In this document: positions 9,817-18,400 of the stretch, one piece after another
How positions within the stretch are numbered: position 1 is the stretch's first letter
Layout of the letters: every line of letters starts with the position of its first letter
Source: Ruminococcus sp.
GTDB taxonomy: Bacteria; Bacillota; Clostridia; Oscillospirales; Ruminococcaceae
Direction: 5' to 3'
Assembly: GCF_019417665.1 (NCBI RefSeq)
Contig: NZ_DXUU01000045.1
Span: 1 to 24,236 of the forward strand
Length of the DNA: 24,236 bases
Made by a program: the position numbers and the translations under genes
Notes under the pieces: generated by a model
What the model saw: the letters and a program-made list of their open reading frames with translations, nothing else
Databases searched by the model: none
Told to the model about the DNA's origin: nothing

Positions 9817-10554
9817 TTATAAGCCTATTTTATTGATATCTTCTATCACGGATTTCACCTTTTCGATTGCCCCGCTGATGCCGTCCTTGATGCCCAGCTT
9901 TTTGCCCAGAATATCCAGGAAATCGAAAACCAGATCCGTATTGCGCACATATTCGTCCGGGTCATTCGCCGTGGCGGAAGCGGTAGCGGAAAGCTTACTC
10001 GTTTCACGGAACCAGGAAAAAACGCCGGGGGTCGGCAGTGTTTCTGTTATTGTAATGTCCACTTGTTGGGAAATAAAATAATTTTCTGTTTCTATTTCAA
10101 TTTCAATCGGTTTGTCTGTTACGAGGAGGCTATTTTCCGTCACAATGCTTGATGCCACTTCCTGCAAATTTTTCAGTTGAGCATCATCCAGAATTTTACC
10201 TTTTCCAAGAGTGGTCAGATAACGATAAGGATAGATGGTTGCCTTTTTGACTTCAATTTTCACGTTCGTTTCCCAGTCGATGGCATTTGTCCCGAAAATG
10301 GAGACCGGGTCTCCGCCCTCTGCCAGGTTCATATACCCTGGATAGGAAATCTCTCTTGCCGCAACGACTGCAACTTTTTGCGCATAATTTTGTAAAGCTA
10401 CACCTTGAAACATATATAAGCCCATATAAATTAAAGCAAAAACCACAAAAATGGTAAATGGATATAAAAAGACAGCTTCTATACTAACCATCACACCATT
10501 CTCGTTTTTTAAAAAAAAGCGTATTTTATCCAATAACATATTCATCATCCTCAT
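9817..10554 (-). CDS. TadE-like pseudopilin
   Basis: About 245 residues with a class IVb prepilin-like N terminus: a basic leader, N-E-N-G, then V-M-V-S-I-E (glutamate at +6 rather than +5) and a hydrophobic helix (about 27-50). The rest is a predicted extracytoplasmic domain with beta-rich character and a helical C terminus. It is of ordinary TadE size. The exact start is uncertain: the ATG at 10554 has a weak ribosome site, and ATGs at 10548, 10545 and 10539 are alternatives, the last placed 9 nt after GAGG. A further upstream TTG at 10575 falls inside a hairpin and is rejected. The gene is separated from flp by 128 nt holding an unusual set of inverted repeats. Its stop lies 13 nt before the DUF5702 gene. 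Confidence 0.87.
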   Translation of the reverse strand: MRMMNMLLDKIRFFLKNENGVMVSIEAVFLYPFTIFVVFALIYMGLYMFQGVALQNYAQKVAVVAAREISYPGYMNLAEGGDPVSIFGTNAIDWETNVKIEVKKATIYPYRYLTTLGKGKILDDAQLKNLQEVASSIVTENSLLVTDKPIEIEIETENYFISQQVDITITETLPTPGVFSWFRETSKLSATASATANDPDEYVRNTDLVFDFLDILGKKLGIKDGISGAIEKVKSVIEDINKIGL

Positions 10555-10566
10555 AACATCAAGTTC

Positions 10567-10637
10567 TCGGCACAATTGCAGGTCGACTCCACATTAATCA
10601 ACTTGCAATTGTGCCGAAACGCTGCGATTTTCAGCAC
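10567..10637 (-). promoter_or_regulatory. Three-strand alternative hairpin between flp and the TadE-like gene
   Basis: Three segments can pair in two exclusive ways in the minus-strand RNA. Segment 2 (10604-10617) is a perfect 14-bp inverted repeat of segment 3 (10567-10580), with a 23-nt loop that can add up to three further pairs. The 5' part of segment 2 (10611-10619) can instead pair over 9 bp, including one G-U, with segment 1 (10629-10637) around a 9-nt loop. No T run follows, so it is not a simple terminator. It lies just before the TadE start region. It could be an attenuator, a processing and stability hairpin protecting flp mRNA, or a translational switch. Confidence 0.6.
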
Positions 10638-10682
10638 AAAAAATTATTAGAATTTAATCAAGCCCATTATGAACCGTTTGCT

Positions 10683-10910
10683 TTATTTTCCATTAATATT
10701 AATGCCAATATCACTTAATTTTTGCTTAATAACACTAAAAAGACCAGAATTTTCATCTTTACCAATAATAGTGATAAGAGCAACAACAATAACAAGCCCA
10801 ACAACAACCAAAATAATTGCCTGGACAGTTTCCATACCATCCTCATTATCCTTGAGTGAAGCAATCTTATTCATCACAGTTAAGTACGCTTTCATCATGT
10901 AAGCCTTCAT
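10683..10910 (-). CDS. flp: Flp-type (type IVb) major pilin
   Basis: A 75-residue prepilin, the expected structural subunit of the Tad pilus. It has a 25-residue basic leader ending D-N-E-D-G, a predicted cleavage after G25, then M-E-T-V-Q and a long Val/Ile/Leu helix (31-50), followed by a short soluble tail ending I-N-G-K. The size and layout fit Flp and Flp1-like pilins. The usual glutamate at +5 is glutamine here (Q30), while E27 sits at +2. The ATG at 10910 has AAGGGGG with about 8 nt spacing; a GTG at 10919 overlaps that site and is rejected. The gene has its own candidate promoter and is flanked by the two longest gaps in the operon, which suggests separate control of pilin amount. Confidence 0.88.
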   Translation of the reverse strand: MKAYMMKAYLTVMNKIASLKDNEDGMETVQAIILVVVGLVIVVALITIIGKDENSGLFSVIKQKLSDIGININGK

Positions 10911-10915
10911 CCCGT

Positions 10916-10939
10916 TCACCCCCTTTTTCGTTTTTCCAT
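10916..10939 (-). CDS. Possible 7-residue leader peptide upstream of flp
   Basis: The tiny reading frame MEKRKRG has GGAGG 10 nt before its ATG. Its TGA overlaps the ribosome-binding site of flp and ends 5 nt before the flp start. Ribosomes finishing this frame would sit on the flp initiation region, so it could couple or tune pilin translation. The length is too small to judge coding potential. Confidence 0.25.
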   Translation of the reverse strand: MEKRKRG

Positions 10940-10994
10940 CTTTGTCGTACCTCCGCAGCCGATACAGACAGAAAAACAGAATACGCCTCTCAGC

Positions 10995-11022
10995 TTTATA
11001 TCAATCTGTATTAGCAGATCAA
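10995..11022 (-). promoter_or_regulatory. Candidate flp promoter
   Basis: On the minus strand TTGATC (11022-11017) is followed after 16 nt by TATAAA (11000-10995). Transcription would begin near 10988, giving an 80-nt leader before flp. A short dyad (ATCTG/CAGAT, 6-nt loop) lies between the two boxes. It is located in the 119-nt gap after the small membrane protein gene, a sensible place for an internal promoter boosting pilin synthesis. Confidence 0.45.
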
Positions 11023-11029
11023 TATCAAA

Positions 11030-11188
11030 TTAGAATGCACTTTTGATCGGTGCAATCAGTTCATCCAGTTTTATTTTTATTTCATGCAGGAAGCCCGTTT
11101 CTTTCAATACAATCAAACCTACAATGATCAAAACCAGAATGATGCTTAAAACAATCGCTTTTTTCCCATTCATCACATTTACCCACAT
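11030..11188 (-). CDS. 52-residue single-pass membrane protein, pilin-like tail
   Basis: A small gene starting 1 nt after the tadC stop (TAA-A-ATG arrangement), so probably translated by coupling. The product has a short Lys-containing N terminus, one hydrophobic helix (about 11-28) rich in Ile/Leu/Val, then an amphipathic tail K-E-T-G-F-L-H-E-I-K-I-K-L. That tail resembles the flp product after its helix (S-G-L-F-S-V-I-K-Q-K-L): by eye G, I, K, K and L coincide. It lacks the Gly-Glu prepilin cleavage signature. An alternative ATG at 11173 would give 47 residues. Its position between tadC and flp points to a minor pilin-like subunit, a pilin chaperone or a platform protein; I do not recognise the family. 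Confidence 0.6.
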   Translation of the reverse strand: MWVNVMNGKKAIVLSIILVLIIVGLIVLKETGFLHEIKIKLDELIAPIKSAF

Positions 11189-11189
11189 T

Positions 11190-12113
11190 TTAAAAAGAGA
11201 ACGAACTCATCAAAGAAATTCCCATTGGTCCAACTACCAGAAGCAATAATCCCACAAACATCAGCATATTTGGAATCGTCAGCTTCTGCGCTGCCGTAGC
11301 GCCTTTCTGCCTTGCCAGCTGTTTCTTTTCTTCCCAGGCTGCATCGGACATTTCTTTCATGGATTTAATGGATTCCGCTGCACCCTTCTGCACTGCCTGG
11401 ATATAAATGGACGCAAACTTCCGGATATCCTTTGTGGCACACCGCTGTGCAAAGAGATTGACTGCATCCTCAATTGCCATGCCCTGCTGGATATCCATGC
11501 TTGTCACACGCATTTCCTCGTAGAGCTTATTCTCATAGTTGGAGCAAGCTACCTCGTCCCAAGCCCGACGCACTGCCATACCGGCATTGATCAGCAGCGT
11601 GATTTTCGATACCATCTGCGGAAATTCCACCACGATCTCGTCCTTCTTATTCTTGATCATTTCCTTGATATGCGACCGCACCCCATTCACCAGGAGCGCT
11701 GCAATGAGCAGACCAAAGATCAGTCCGATGTACATGCCGGAAACACAACCCGCCATAAATCCCAGCGGAATGCACAATATCAGCATGGAGATCATTCCCG
11801 AACGTTCTACATAATAGTAAAACTCTGCATTGTCACGTCCGAATACCTCGATCAGTTCTTTTACATGCGCCATTGCCTTAGGCGAATGGGTAATGCGCTT
11901 TCCCGTGATCTTCTCCCATATCTCAATCACACCGAATCCCAGGAAATACAATTCTTTTAAAGTAAAGATCTTGCTGTCCGCTGCGTCCAGCATATCCGCA
12001 TATTTCTTGTAATATGCCAGATACAGAAATGCATAGATACACAGGAAAATCACTGCCAGGATGCCGCAGACAAACATAACCCCATAAGGCATACTTGCTG
12101 TCAAAAATCCCAT
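11190..12113 (-). CDS. tadC: Tad platform protein TadC (type II secretion F domain)
   Basis: A 307-residue polytopic inner-membrane platform protein that, with TadB, couples the CpaF ATPase to pilin polymerisation. Hydrophobic segments lie at about 10-33, 108-145 (two helices) and 280-303. The cytoplasmic T2SF domain (about 165-285) includes the F-P-Q-M-V-S-K-I-T-L-L-I-N-A-G region and the later A-x-I-Q-A-V-Q-K-G motif typical of this family. The ATG has GAGGGGG 7 nt upstream. It begins 12 nt after the tadB stop, and its own stop is 1 nt from the small membrane protein start. Confidence 0.92.
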   Translation of the reverse strand: MGFLTASMPYGVMFVCGILAVIFLCIYAFLYLAYYKKYADMLDAADSKIFTLKELYFLGFGVIEIWEKITGKRITHSPKAMAHVKELIEVFGRDNAEFYYYVERSGMISMLILCIPLGFMAGCVSGMYIGLIFGLLIAALLVNGVRSHIKEMIKNKKDEIVVEFPQMVSKITLLINAGMAVRRAWDEVACSNYENKLYEEMRVTSMDIQQGMAIEDAVNLFAQRCATKDIRKFASIYIQAVQKGAAESIKSMKEMSDAAWEEKKQLARQKGATAAQKLTIPNMLMFVGLLLLVVGPMGISLMSSFSF

Positions 12114-12125
12114 TTTAATTCCCCC

Positions 12126-12947
12126 TCATATTTTGATCTGCACGATTTTAGTACCCATCCAATAGGAGCCTACAAAAATCGCCAGTGCAACCAGCTTTAT
12201 GGCAAGCACTAAAATATTGTTCGGTGACGAAACGAGCATATTGGTCGCAAATACCACAATAAAGGGCATAACAGCCATAATATTCAGCTCGTTTTTCTGA
12301 GAAGTCACCATCGTCTGGATCTCCATCTGGATCTCGATCTTGTCGCTGATGATATCCCGGGTTTCCCGGATGACCTTGCCCACATCGCCGCCCAGATCAT
12401 TGGAAATTGCAAATACGCTGGAAAAGCTGTTGATATCATCAATGCCGCTGCGTTTTCCCAGATCCACCACCAGATCCCGGATCTCAATGCCGTACATATC
12501 TCTGGCGTGGCGGATCAGCTGCAATTCCTGTGTGATATACGCATTTTCCCCATGCTCTGCCCGCATATCCTCCAGGGCATCCGTAAATGCATCGTTTGCA
12601 TTGCGTCCTACCGTATAGGAGTTACTGAGGGATTCCAGCATGTCCCGGAATTGGAGCGTCAAGGCGTTGACACGCTTTTTCTGGAGACGATCCCGGTACA
12701 GAGGGATAGCTTTCCATGCTGCGACCAGTGCCACCAGAAAACTAAGGATAGCATTTCCGAAATAAATATATGCCGCCAGAAATCCTGCGCCGCCGCCTAC
12801 CAGAACCGCTAGCATGGTCTCTGCCGGATTCAGTTTATAGACATGATAGTCAACACCCTCTCCGGTCAGCCCGTGATACTCCACATATTTTTCTTTTTTC
12901 TTTGCCTTTTTCGGCTTTTCCTGTTTTGCTTGTTTTTCTTTTTTCAA
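12126..12947 (-). CDS. tadB: Tad platform protein TadB (type II secretion F domain)
   Basis: About 273 residues. A very Lys-rich cytoplasmic N terminus is followed by two hydrophobic segments (about 42-62 and 65-84), a T2SF domain (about 95-220) with the R-D-M-L-E-S-L-S-N-S-Y-x-x-G-R-N motif, and two C-terminal helices. This is the TadB partner of TadC at the base of the Tad machine. Start choice: there is no well-placed ATG. The TTG at 12947 is 8 nt after AGGGG and gives M-K-K-E-K; a GTG at 12956 is in frame but overlaps that ribosome site. The gene begins within 15 nt of the cpaF stop. Confidence 0.9.
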   Translation of the reverse strand: MKKEKQAKQEKPKKAKKKEKYVEYHGLTGEGVDYHVYKLNPAETMLAVLVGGGAGFLAAYIYFGNAILSFLVALVAAWKAIPLYRDRLQKKRVNALTLQFRDMLESLSNSYTVGRNANDAFTDALEDMRAEHGENAYITQELQLIRHARDMYGIEIRDLVVDLGKRSGIDDINSFSSVFAISNDLGGDVGKVIRETRDIISDKIEIQMEIQTMVTSQKNELNIMAVMPFIVVFATNMLVSSPNNILVLAIKLVALAIFVGSYWMGTKIVQIKI

Positions 12948-12961
12948 CAAAATCACCCCTA

Positions 12962-14317
12962 TTAAAAATCCATCCGTATGCCTGCCAGCTGTAATTTTTC
13001 CACATTCACCATGGGATTTTCCGTGCGTTTCAGGCTACCGTGTACTTTTTCCGGCGTTGACAATTCATCTTCCTCAAACTTGTACAGAGAATTCAGGCGG
13101 ATCTGCCCGTTCTCATAGCCCAGCACCTCTACGATCTCCACGACCTTTCGGGAATGGTCACGAAGTCTGGACAAATGAATAATGAGATCCAGTGCCGAAG
13201 CGATCTGCTGCCGAACTGCATCCAACGGCAACGCAGCAGCACCTTGCAAGACCATAGTCTCCAGACGGCTTAGCATATCTCTTGCGGAGTTTGCGTGACC
13301 CGTAGAAAGAGAACCATCGTGACCGGTATTCATTGCCTGGAGCATGTCCAGCGCCTCTTCACCACGCACTTCGCCGACAACAATACGGTCGGGACGCATA
13401 CGCAGAGAAGACTTGATCAGATCCTTGATGGTGATCGCACCCTCGCCGGAAGTATTGGCATTCTTCGTTTCCAGACTGACCAGATTGTCCACTCGGGTGA
13501 TCTGTAACTCTGCGGAGTCCTCAATGGTAATAACACGCTCATCAGAGGGAATATAATTGGACATGGCATTGAGAAACGTAGTTTTTCCTGAACCAGTACC
13601 GCCGCTGATAAAGATGTTATACCGTGCCTTTACCAGATTTTGCAGCTTATCTGCAATTTCTTGTGTAATGGAACCGTATTCAATGAGTTTCTCCACACTC
13701 ATAGGCTTTTTGGAAAACTTACGGATTGTAACCGTATCTCCGTGCATGGCAATGGGATACAACACGATATTGACACGGGAACCGTCACGAAGTCTTGCAT
13801 CGGCAATTGGCTTTGATTGGTTGACTTCACGTCCTGAAATATCCACGATCCGGTGGATGATTTTTTTCAGTTCCACGGCACCATCAATACCCTTGCCGCC
13901 AAACTTCTGATTAAGACGTACCACTCTGCCGTTTCGTTCCACAAAGATATTGTCCGGACCATTGATCATTACTTCTGTAATGCTTTCATCCATGAGGATC
14001 GTATCCAGAATGCCCAGCCCCCGGTACATACCAAAGACACGTTCCACGATCACTGCCTTATCCTGGGGCGAAATATACACCAACGACTGATCGCTTGTCA
14101 GATAGTCATCATTTTCATCCAGCATACCGGCAACTAGTTCTTTTATGTACTCTTTATAAGTATCATCATCGGCATCCCGCATTCGTTTTCGGCTCTCCGA
14201 TTTGCTTTTGGCGAACTGAAATCCACTTTCGGACTTTTCCTCCTGATTGGCGGAAGTATAATCGATCAGATCGCAGACTTTTCCGACAATTTCCTCCAAA
14301 ATTTCATTCTGCGTCAT
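12962..14317 (-). CDS. cpaF: Tad pilus assembly ATPase CpaF/TadA
   Basis: A 451-residue secretion ATPase of the VirB11/GspE superfamily, CpaF branch, which powers pilus assembly (and in some systems retraction) at the cytoplasmic face. The N-terminal domain (about 50-210) precedes the RecA-like core with Walker A G-G-T-G-S-G-K-T-T (239-247), Walker B R-I-V-V-G-E-V-R (311-318) and a histidine box around G-H-D-G-S-L-S-T-G-H (332-341). All catalytic motifs look intact. The ATG at 14317 is chosen because AGGAGAGG lies 9 nt before it; an ATG at 14326 follows the same site with no spacing. It lies 24 nt after the cpaE-like gene. Confidence 0.95.
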   Translation of the reverse strand: MTQNEILEEIVGKVCDLIDYTSANQEEKSESGFQFAKSKSESRKRMRDADDDTYKEYIKELVAGMLDENDDYLTSDQSLVYISPQDKAVIVERVFGMYRGLGILDTILMDESITEVMINGPDNIFVERNGRVVRLNQKFGGKGIDGAVELKKIIHRIVDISGREVNQSKPIADARLRDGSRVNIVLYPIAMHGDTVTIRKFSKKPMSVEKLIEYGSITQEIADKLQNLVKARYNIFISGGTGSGKTTFLNAMSNYIPSDERVITIEDSAELQITRVDNLVSLETKNANTSGEGAITIKDLIKSSLRMRPDRIVVGEVRGEEALDMLQAMNTGHDGSLSTGHANSARDMLSRLETMVLQGAAALPLDAVRQQIASALDLIIHLSRLRDHSRKVVEIVEVLGYENGQIRLNSLYKFEEDELSTPEKVHGSLKRTENPMVNVEKLQLAGIRMDF

Positions 14318-14341
14318 TTTCAGCATCCTCTCCTGCGCCGC

Positions 14342-15451
14342 TTACCGCAGCTTTTCAAAGAGCTGAGGTGTACGGCAGATATTTTGCACAATGGTCTGAC
14401 GGCTGATTTGCTGATTGTCTTTCAGCCGATAGCGGCCGAATTTCCCCACAACGACCATTCCCTTAGTGTAATCTGACAAATCCGCATCTGCATAATATTT
14501 GTTATAAATGAGAAACTGTTCTGCCGGCTCACCGGAAGCATTGCGCTGTTCAACCTGTACATACCGTTGTACCTTTTTCAGTTTCTGGTTAGCAAGGTTA
14601 GATGCATCCATGGTAAATACCAGCTTGTCTGACTTCTGGATCAATGCCGTGGTCAAATCACCAACGACCATACTGGCATCACACAAAATGTAGTCATACT
14701 GCTTGGAACTGCGAAGCAGCTCCAGAATCTCCCCCAGTGTTTTCCCGGAAAGACATGCGATATCGGCTGCATTTTTACAACCCTTTATAAACGACAGATT
14801 TTCCGGGTGAATATCCGTTTCATGACAAATTGCCAGGTCAATGGTTTTTTGTAAACTTTCCGACGTGTATTTTCCCCGCACTTCTGCAATCACATCCGAA
14901 AAGGTTTTGGTGTTGTCCGAGGTAAAATAGCTCTCACTGCAAAACTGCTCCAGATCCAGATAGAGCACCTTATGCTCCTTAGAAAAGCTTTGAGCACAGG
15001 AAACTGCCATAACAGAGCTCCCGGCACCGCCGTGTATGGGAAAAAAGGTGATCACCTTTGGTTCTTGTGCCTGATCACCGTGAACAGAAAGCCCTTTCTG
15101 CTCCCGAATCAGCGTATGCTGATACACTGACTCGTATAGATCACACAGCTGCTCATAGATCTTTGGAACACTTTGATATTTATAAATGGTCTTTTCATGA
15201 TCAATAAGCTCATGCTTTCCGGAAAGCCATGCAAAAGGGATCTGTCCCAAAGGAATCGCCAATTCCTTTTTTTCTGTCAGACCTACAGACTCTCCGCAGA
15301 GTACCACATCAAATTCTTCGTGTTCCATATACTCCTGCAATTTTTCCAGAGAATCAAACCCAAGGATCTGCATCTCCGCCGCATACAAGTTCAGATAATA
15401 TTCTAGTCTCTGGACATATTCCATATCCGATTCCAGAATCAGTATTTTCAT
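14342..15451 (-). CDS. cpaE: CpaE/TadZ-like pilus positioning protein with altered P-loop
   Basis: A 369-residue protein with two modules. Residues 1-120 look like an atypical receiver domain (K-I-L-I-L-E-S-D start, D-V-V-L-C-G strand). Residues 130-369 are a ParA/MinD-type domain. TadZ/CpaE proteins mark the cell site where the Tad machine assembles. The deviant Walker A motif (K-G-G-x-G-K-T/S in active ParA proteins) reads H-G-G-A-G-S-S (140-146) here: both lysines are missing. A Walker A' aspartate (D166) and a Walker B-like aspartate (D258) remain. It may bind nucleotide without normal hydrolysis. The ATG has GTGGGG 8 nt upstream. It starts 21 nt after the dockerin protein gene, with no terminator between. 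Confidence 0.88.
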   Translation of the reverse strand: MKILILESDMEYVQRLEYYLNLYAAEMQILGFDSLEKLQEYMEHEEFDVVLCGESVGLTEKKELAIPLGQIPFAWLSGKHELIDHEKTIYKYQSVPKIYEQLCDLYESVYQHTLIREQKGLSVHGDQAQEPKVITFFPIHGGAGSSVMAVSCAQSFSKEHKVLYLDLEQFCSESYFTSDNTKTFSDVIAEVRGKYTSESLQKTIDLAICHETDIHPENLSFIKGCKNAADIACLSGKTLGEILELLRSSKQYDYILCDASMVVGDLTTALIQKSDKLVFTMDASNLANQKLKKVQRYVQVEQRNASGEPAEQFLIYNKYYADADLSDYTKGMVVVGKFGRYRLKDNQQISRQTIVQNICRTPQLFEKLR

Positions 15452-15472
15452 ATTCTTTTCCCCACTTCCTCT

Positions 15473-18400
15473 TTACGCTGAAATTACCTGATCCCATGTT
15501 ACATTCTTTCCCACAGATGCCGATGCATAATACAGCAAAACATAATATGCATCCGATGCGCTGATATCGCCGCTTTCATCTACATCACCATTCTGGAACA
15601 GTTCGTCCTCTGATACATCCGTAATGCCCGACAATGCCCCGAAAGATGCCGATATGCCTACAGATTTCTGTGCATAGTATACCAGGATCAGATATGCGTC
15701 TGTACCATCTACTTTTCCATCCAGATTCACATCCCCCTTTGATCCTTCACCAAGTTTATCCACTGCAACAAAATTGAGCTGATTGGTGGTGTTATTTGCA
15801 TATTTCTGAGCAGTTGAATTTGTCCAGCCATAGATGGTAAAGTCATCGATCTGAATGGAACTGTTGTACTCCGGAACAGCCTTCCATCCCACACTGCTCG
15901 GTTCCATTGTAGTCGTCGCAGCAGGGAGTATGATATCTGTAAAGGCACAGTCGTAAAACGCAATATCACCGATAGTTTTCAGCTGCATTTGTGACACGGC
16001 TTCGATCATTTCCTCCGACAGTTCCAGATCAGATTCCGCTGCAATGAGATATTTTATGTCATACGTTGTATATTCAAGCCACTTCTGATAGGTCATTTCC
16101 TTTTCCGAGATCTCGCTATCGGACATACGCAGCCAAATCTCGGAAATATCCGTGCCGGAAAAGGCACTTTGTCCAATAGAAGTCAGCGTTTCTGCAAAAA
16201 TCAGCGTATTCAGAGAAGTCTGACAAAATGCAAATCCATTGATCTTCTTCACGCTCGCACTGAGATCCACCGTATCCAGATGACTCATCAGTTCCTTCAA
16301 CGGTTCCATACCGCTCTGAAAGCTCACGGGATTAAACGCTCCTTCTTCAATGCTCTGCACGCCATCAATATCAACGATCAGCTTTGAGACCTTTTCCAGC
16401 AGATCCGGTCGGTTTTCCAGCTGTGGATTGATATCTTGCAGCAAATTCGCCGTCAGCTTGACATTTTGCTTATCCGTGAAAATATGAAGATATGCAATAC
16501 CATCTTCACCCACTTCCAGTTTCCAGAAAATATTATCTTTTACATTCGACAATGTATTGCCCAGCGTGGTCTGTGTGGTCTCTGTGGTTTCTGTACTGAT
16601 TGTCGTTGGTACTGTAGCAGCAGCAGTGGTAGTAGTAGTCTCCGATGTTATAGGCTGAGTGGTGGTAGTGGTAGTCGTCGTTGTTGTTGTGAACGTAAAA
16701 GTTTGTAGTGTCCGTCTTGTGGTAGTAGTAGTGGTAGTGGTAGTGGTAGTCGTCGTACTAGAAGTTGTTGTAATTGTTGTCGTTGTAGTGGTCGTCGTTG
16801 TTTCAGGCTGTGTTGTCGTAGTCGTTGTCTCTGACGATGTTGTTGTCTGTGTTGCTGTGGTAGTTGTCTCTGACGATGTTATTATCTGTGTTGTGGTGGT
16901 AGTGGTAGTTGTCTTTGACGATGTTGTTGTTTGTGTTGTCGTTGTATTCTTTGAAGTTGTTGTAGTAGATGCAGCAGTTGTAGTCGTTGTTGCTTTTGTT
17001 GTAGTGGTTTCAGAAGTGGTTTTAGAAGTCGTTTCAGTCATTGTGGTTTCTGATTCAGTTGTATCTGTTGTAGTGATGACAGTTGTCGTTGTTGTCGTGT
17101 TCTCAGGATCGTCCACAATGACACGGATACTGCCATCCTGGAGACTGACCTGTTCCTCAAACAGATCGTTTGACATATCATCTACACACTGATACCGTGG
17201 CAGGAATACTACATCCGTACCGCTGATCATTTTATCCTCACCGGCAGGTGCCCATGTGAGTGGGAACTCGTAATACTGTACAGTTCTCCCCTCATATTCC
17301 CCAGTCTCCAGGCTCAGCCCTGCCGCCTGGGCAAGCGCTTCTACCTGGTCTTCGTCGGCAATATCCAGATAAAGTTCAAACAGTTCCCCAATGGGATTTG
17401 CTGCATCTCCGCTTTTCTGCGATAGTGCAAACCGGATCCAGCGATAACTTTCATCACAGCTCTTTCTGCCGGCTTCATTCATGCTCAGATATTGATTGAA
17501 ATCAGTCAAGTTGATCATGCTGCTGTCGCCAAAGAACATACCATAAGAATCTGTGCCATAAGACAGCGAGATCAGATCTGCGGTCAGTTCCGGCACAGCA
17601 ATGACGCCAGTAATCCCCTGGCAGAACAACGCCTCTTTCTCCGAGGTCAGCCATACCGGCAGGATCACTTCTTCCTCACCCGGATAAACATAGATCTCGT
17701 CAATGTCATAGCTGATGCTTTTCTCTCCTGTTGATGCAGTGGTCGAAGTCGTTACAGAAGTCGAAGTTGTGACGGAAGTGTTTGTTGAGGTAGTGGTCGT
17801 TGTTGTGGTCGTACTTGAAGTCGTTGTGGTAGTGGTCGTTTCTGTTATTGTGGTAGTTGCTGTAGCGATCCCTGTTTCTGTAGAATCCGGATTTGGCAGG
17901 ATCGTAATAGAGCCGCTAATTGGAATATAGCTATATTCTTCTCCAACCGCATTATTTTTAAAATAATTATATATCTCTCCATTTATTTCATCTGATATAT
18001 AAAATGTAAATTCATCATCTACATTTGTATTGCTTGGAAGTGTAAATTTCAGTGAGCAAAGAGAATCGCTTTCAATTACACTTGCACTAACAATTGAAAC
18101 AAAAACCGCATTATAATCTGGATAATCATGCATACCCCCACCTGTATAACCTGTATAAGTAATACCATTTGGATAATGCACTATAAATGTAATACCTGTA
18201 AACCCCGGATTATTCTCCAAATAAATGGGCACTTCCACCTGATAATCCGCTGCCCGCAGCTCGTCCAAAGTCAGAGAAACATCCGCCGCTTTCAATATAA
18301 TGGTATCCGAATCATCCAGTGCCACAAAAGTTCTGTCATAAGTTTCGGCATAGGCTTCTGCTGTAGAGCCGCTATAGCCGTAAATTACAGTATCAGAAGG

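Noticed and set aside
10640..10665. Short AT-only hairpin followed by T residues after flp considered as a terminator
   Set aside because: The stem is only about 5 A/T pairs and too weak to call; the stronger structure is at 10567-10637.
15452..15472. Possible terminator between the dockerin protein gene and cpaE
   Set aside because: Only 21 nt, occupied by the cpaE ribosome site, with no inverted repeat.
16560..17105. Repetitive region considered as a CRISPR array or microsatellite
   Set aside because: No regular repeat-spacer spacing; it lies in frame within a large gene and encodes a Thr linker with mixed codons.
16659..17192. Plus-strand frame of 177 codons that is almost pure valine
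   Set aside because: It is the exact antisense of the Thr-rich linker (ACN read backwards gives GTN-type codons) and has no ribosome site or domain.
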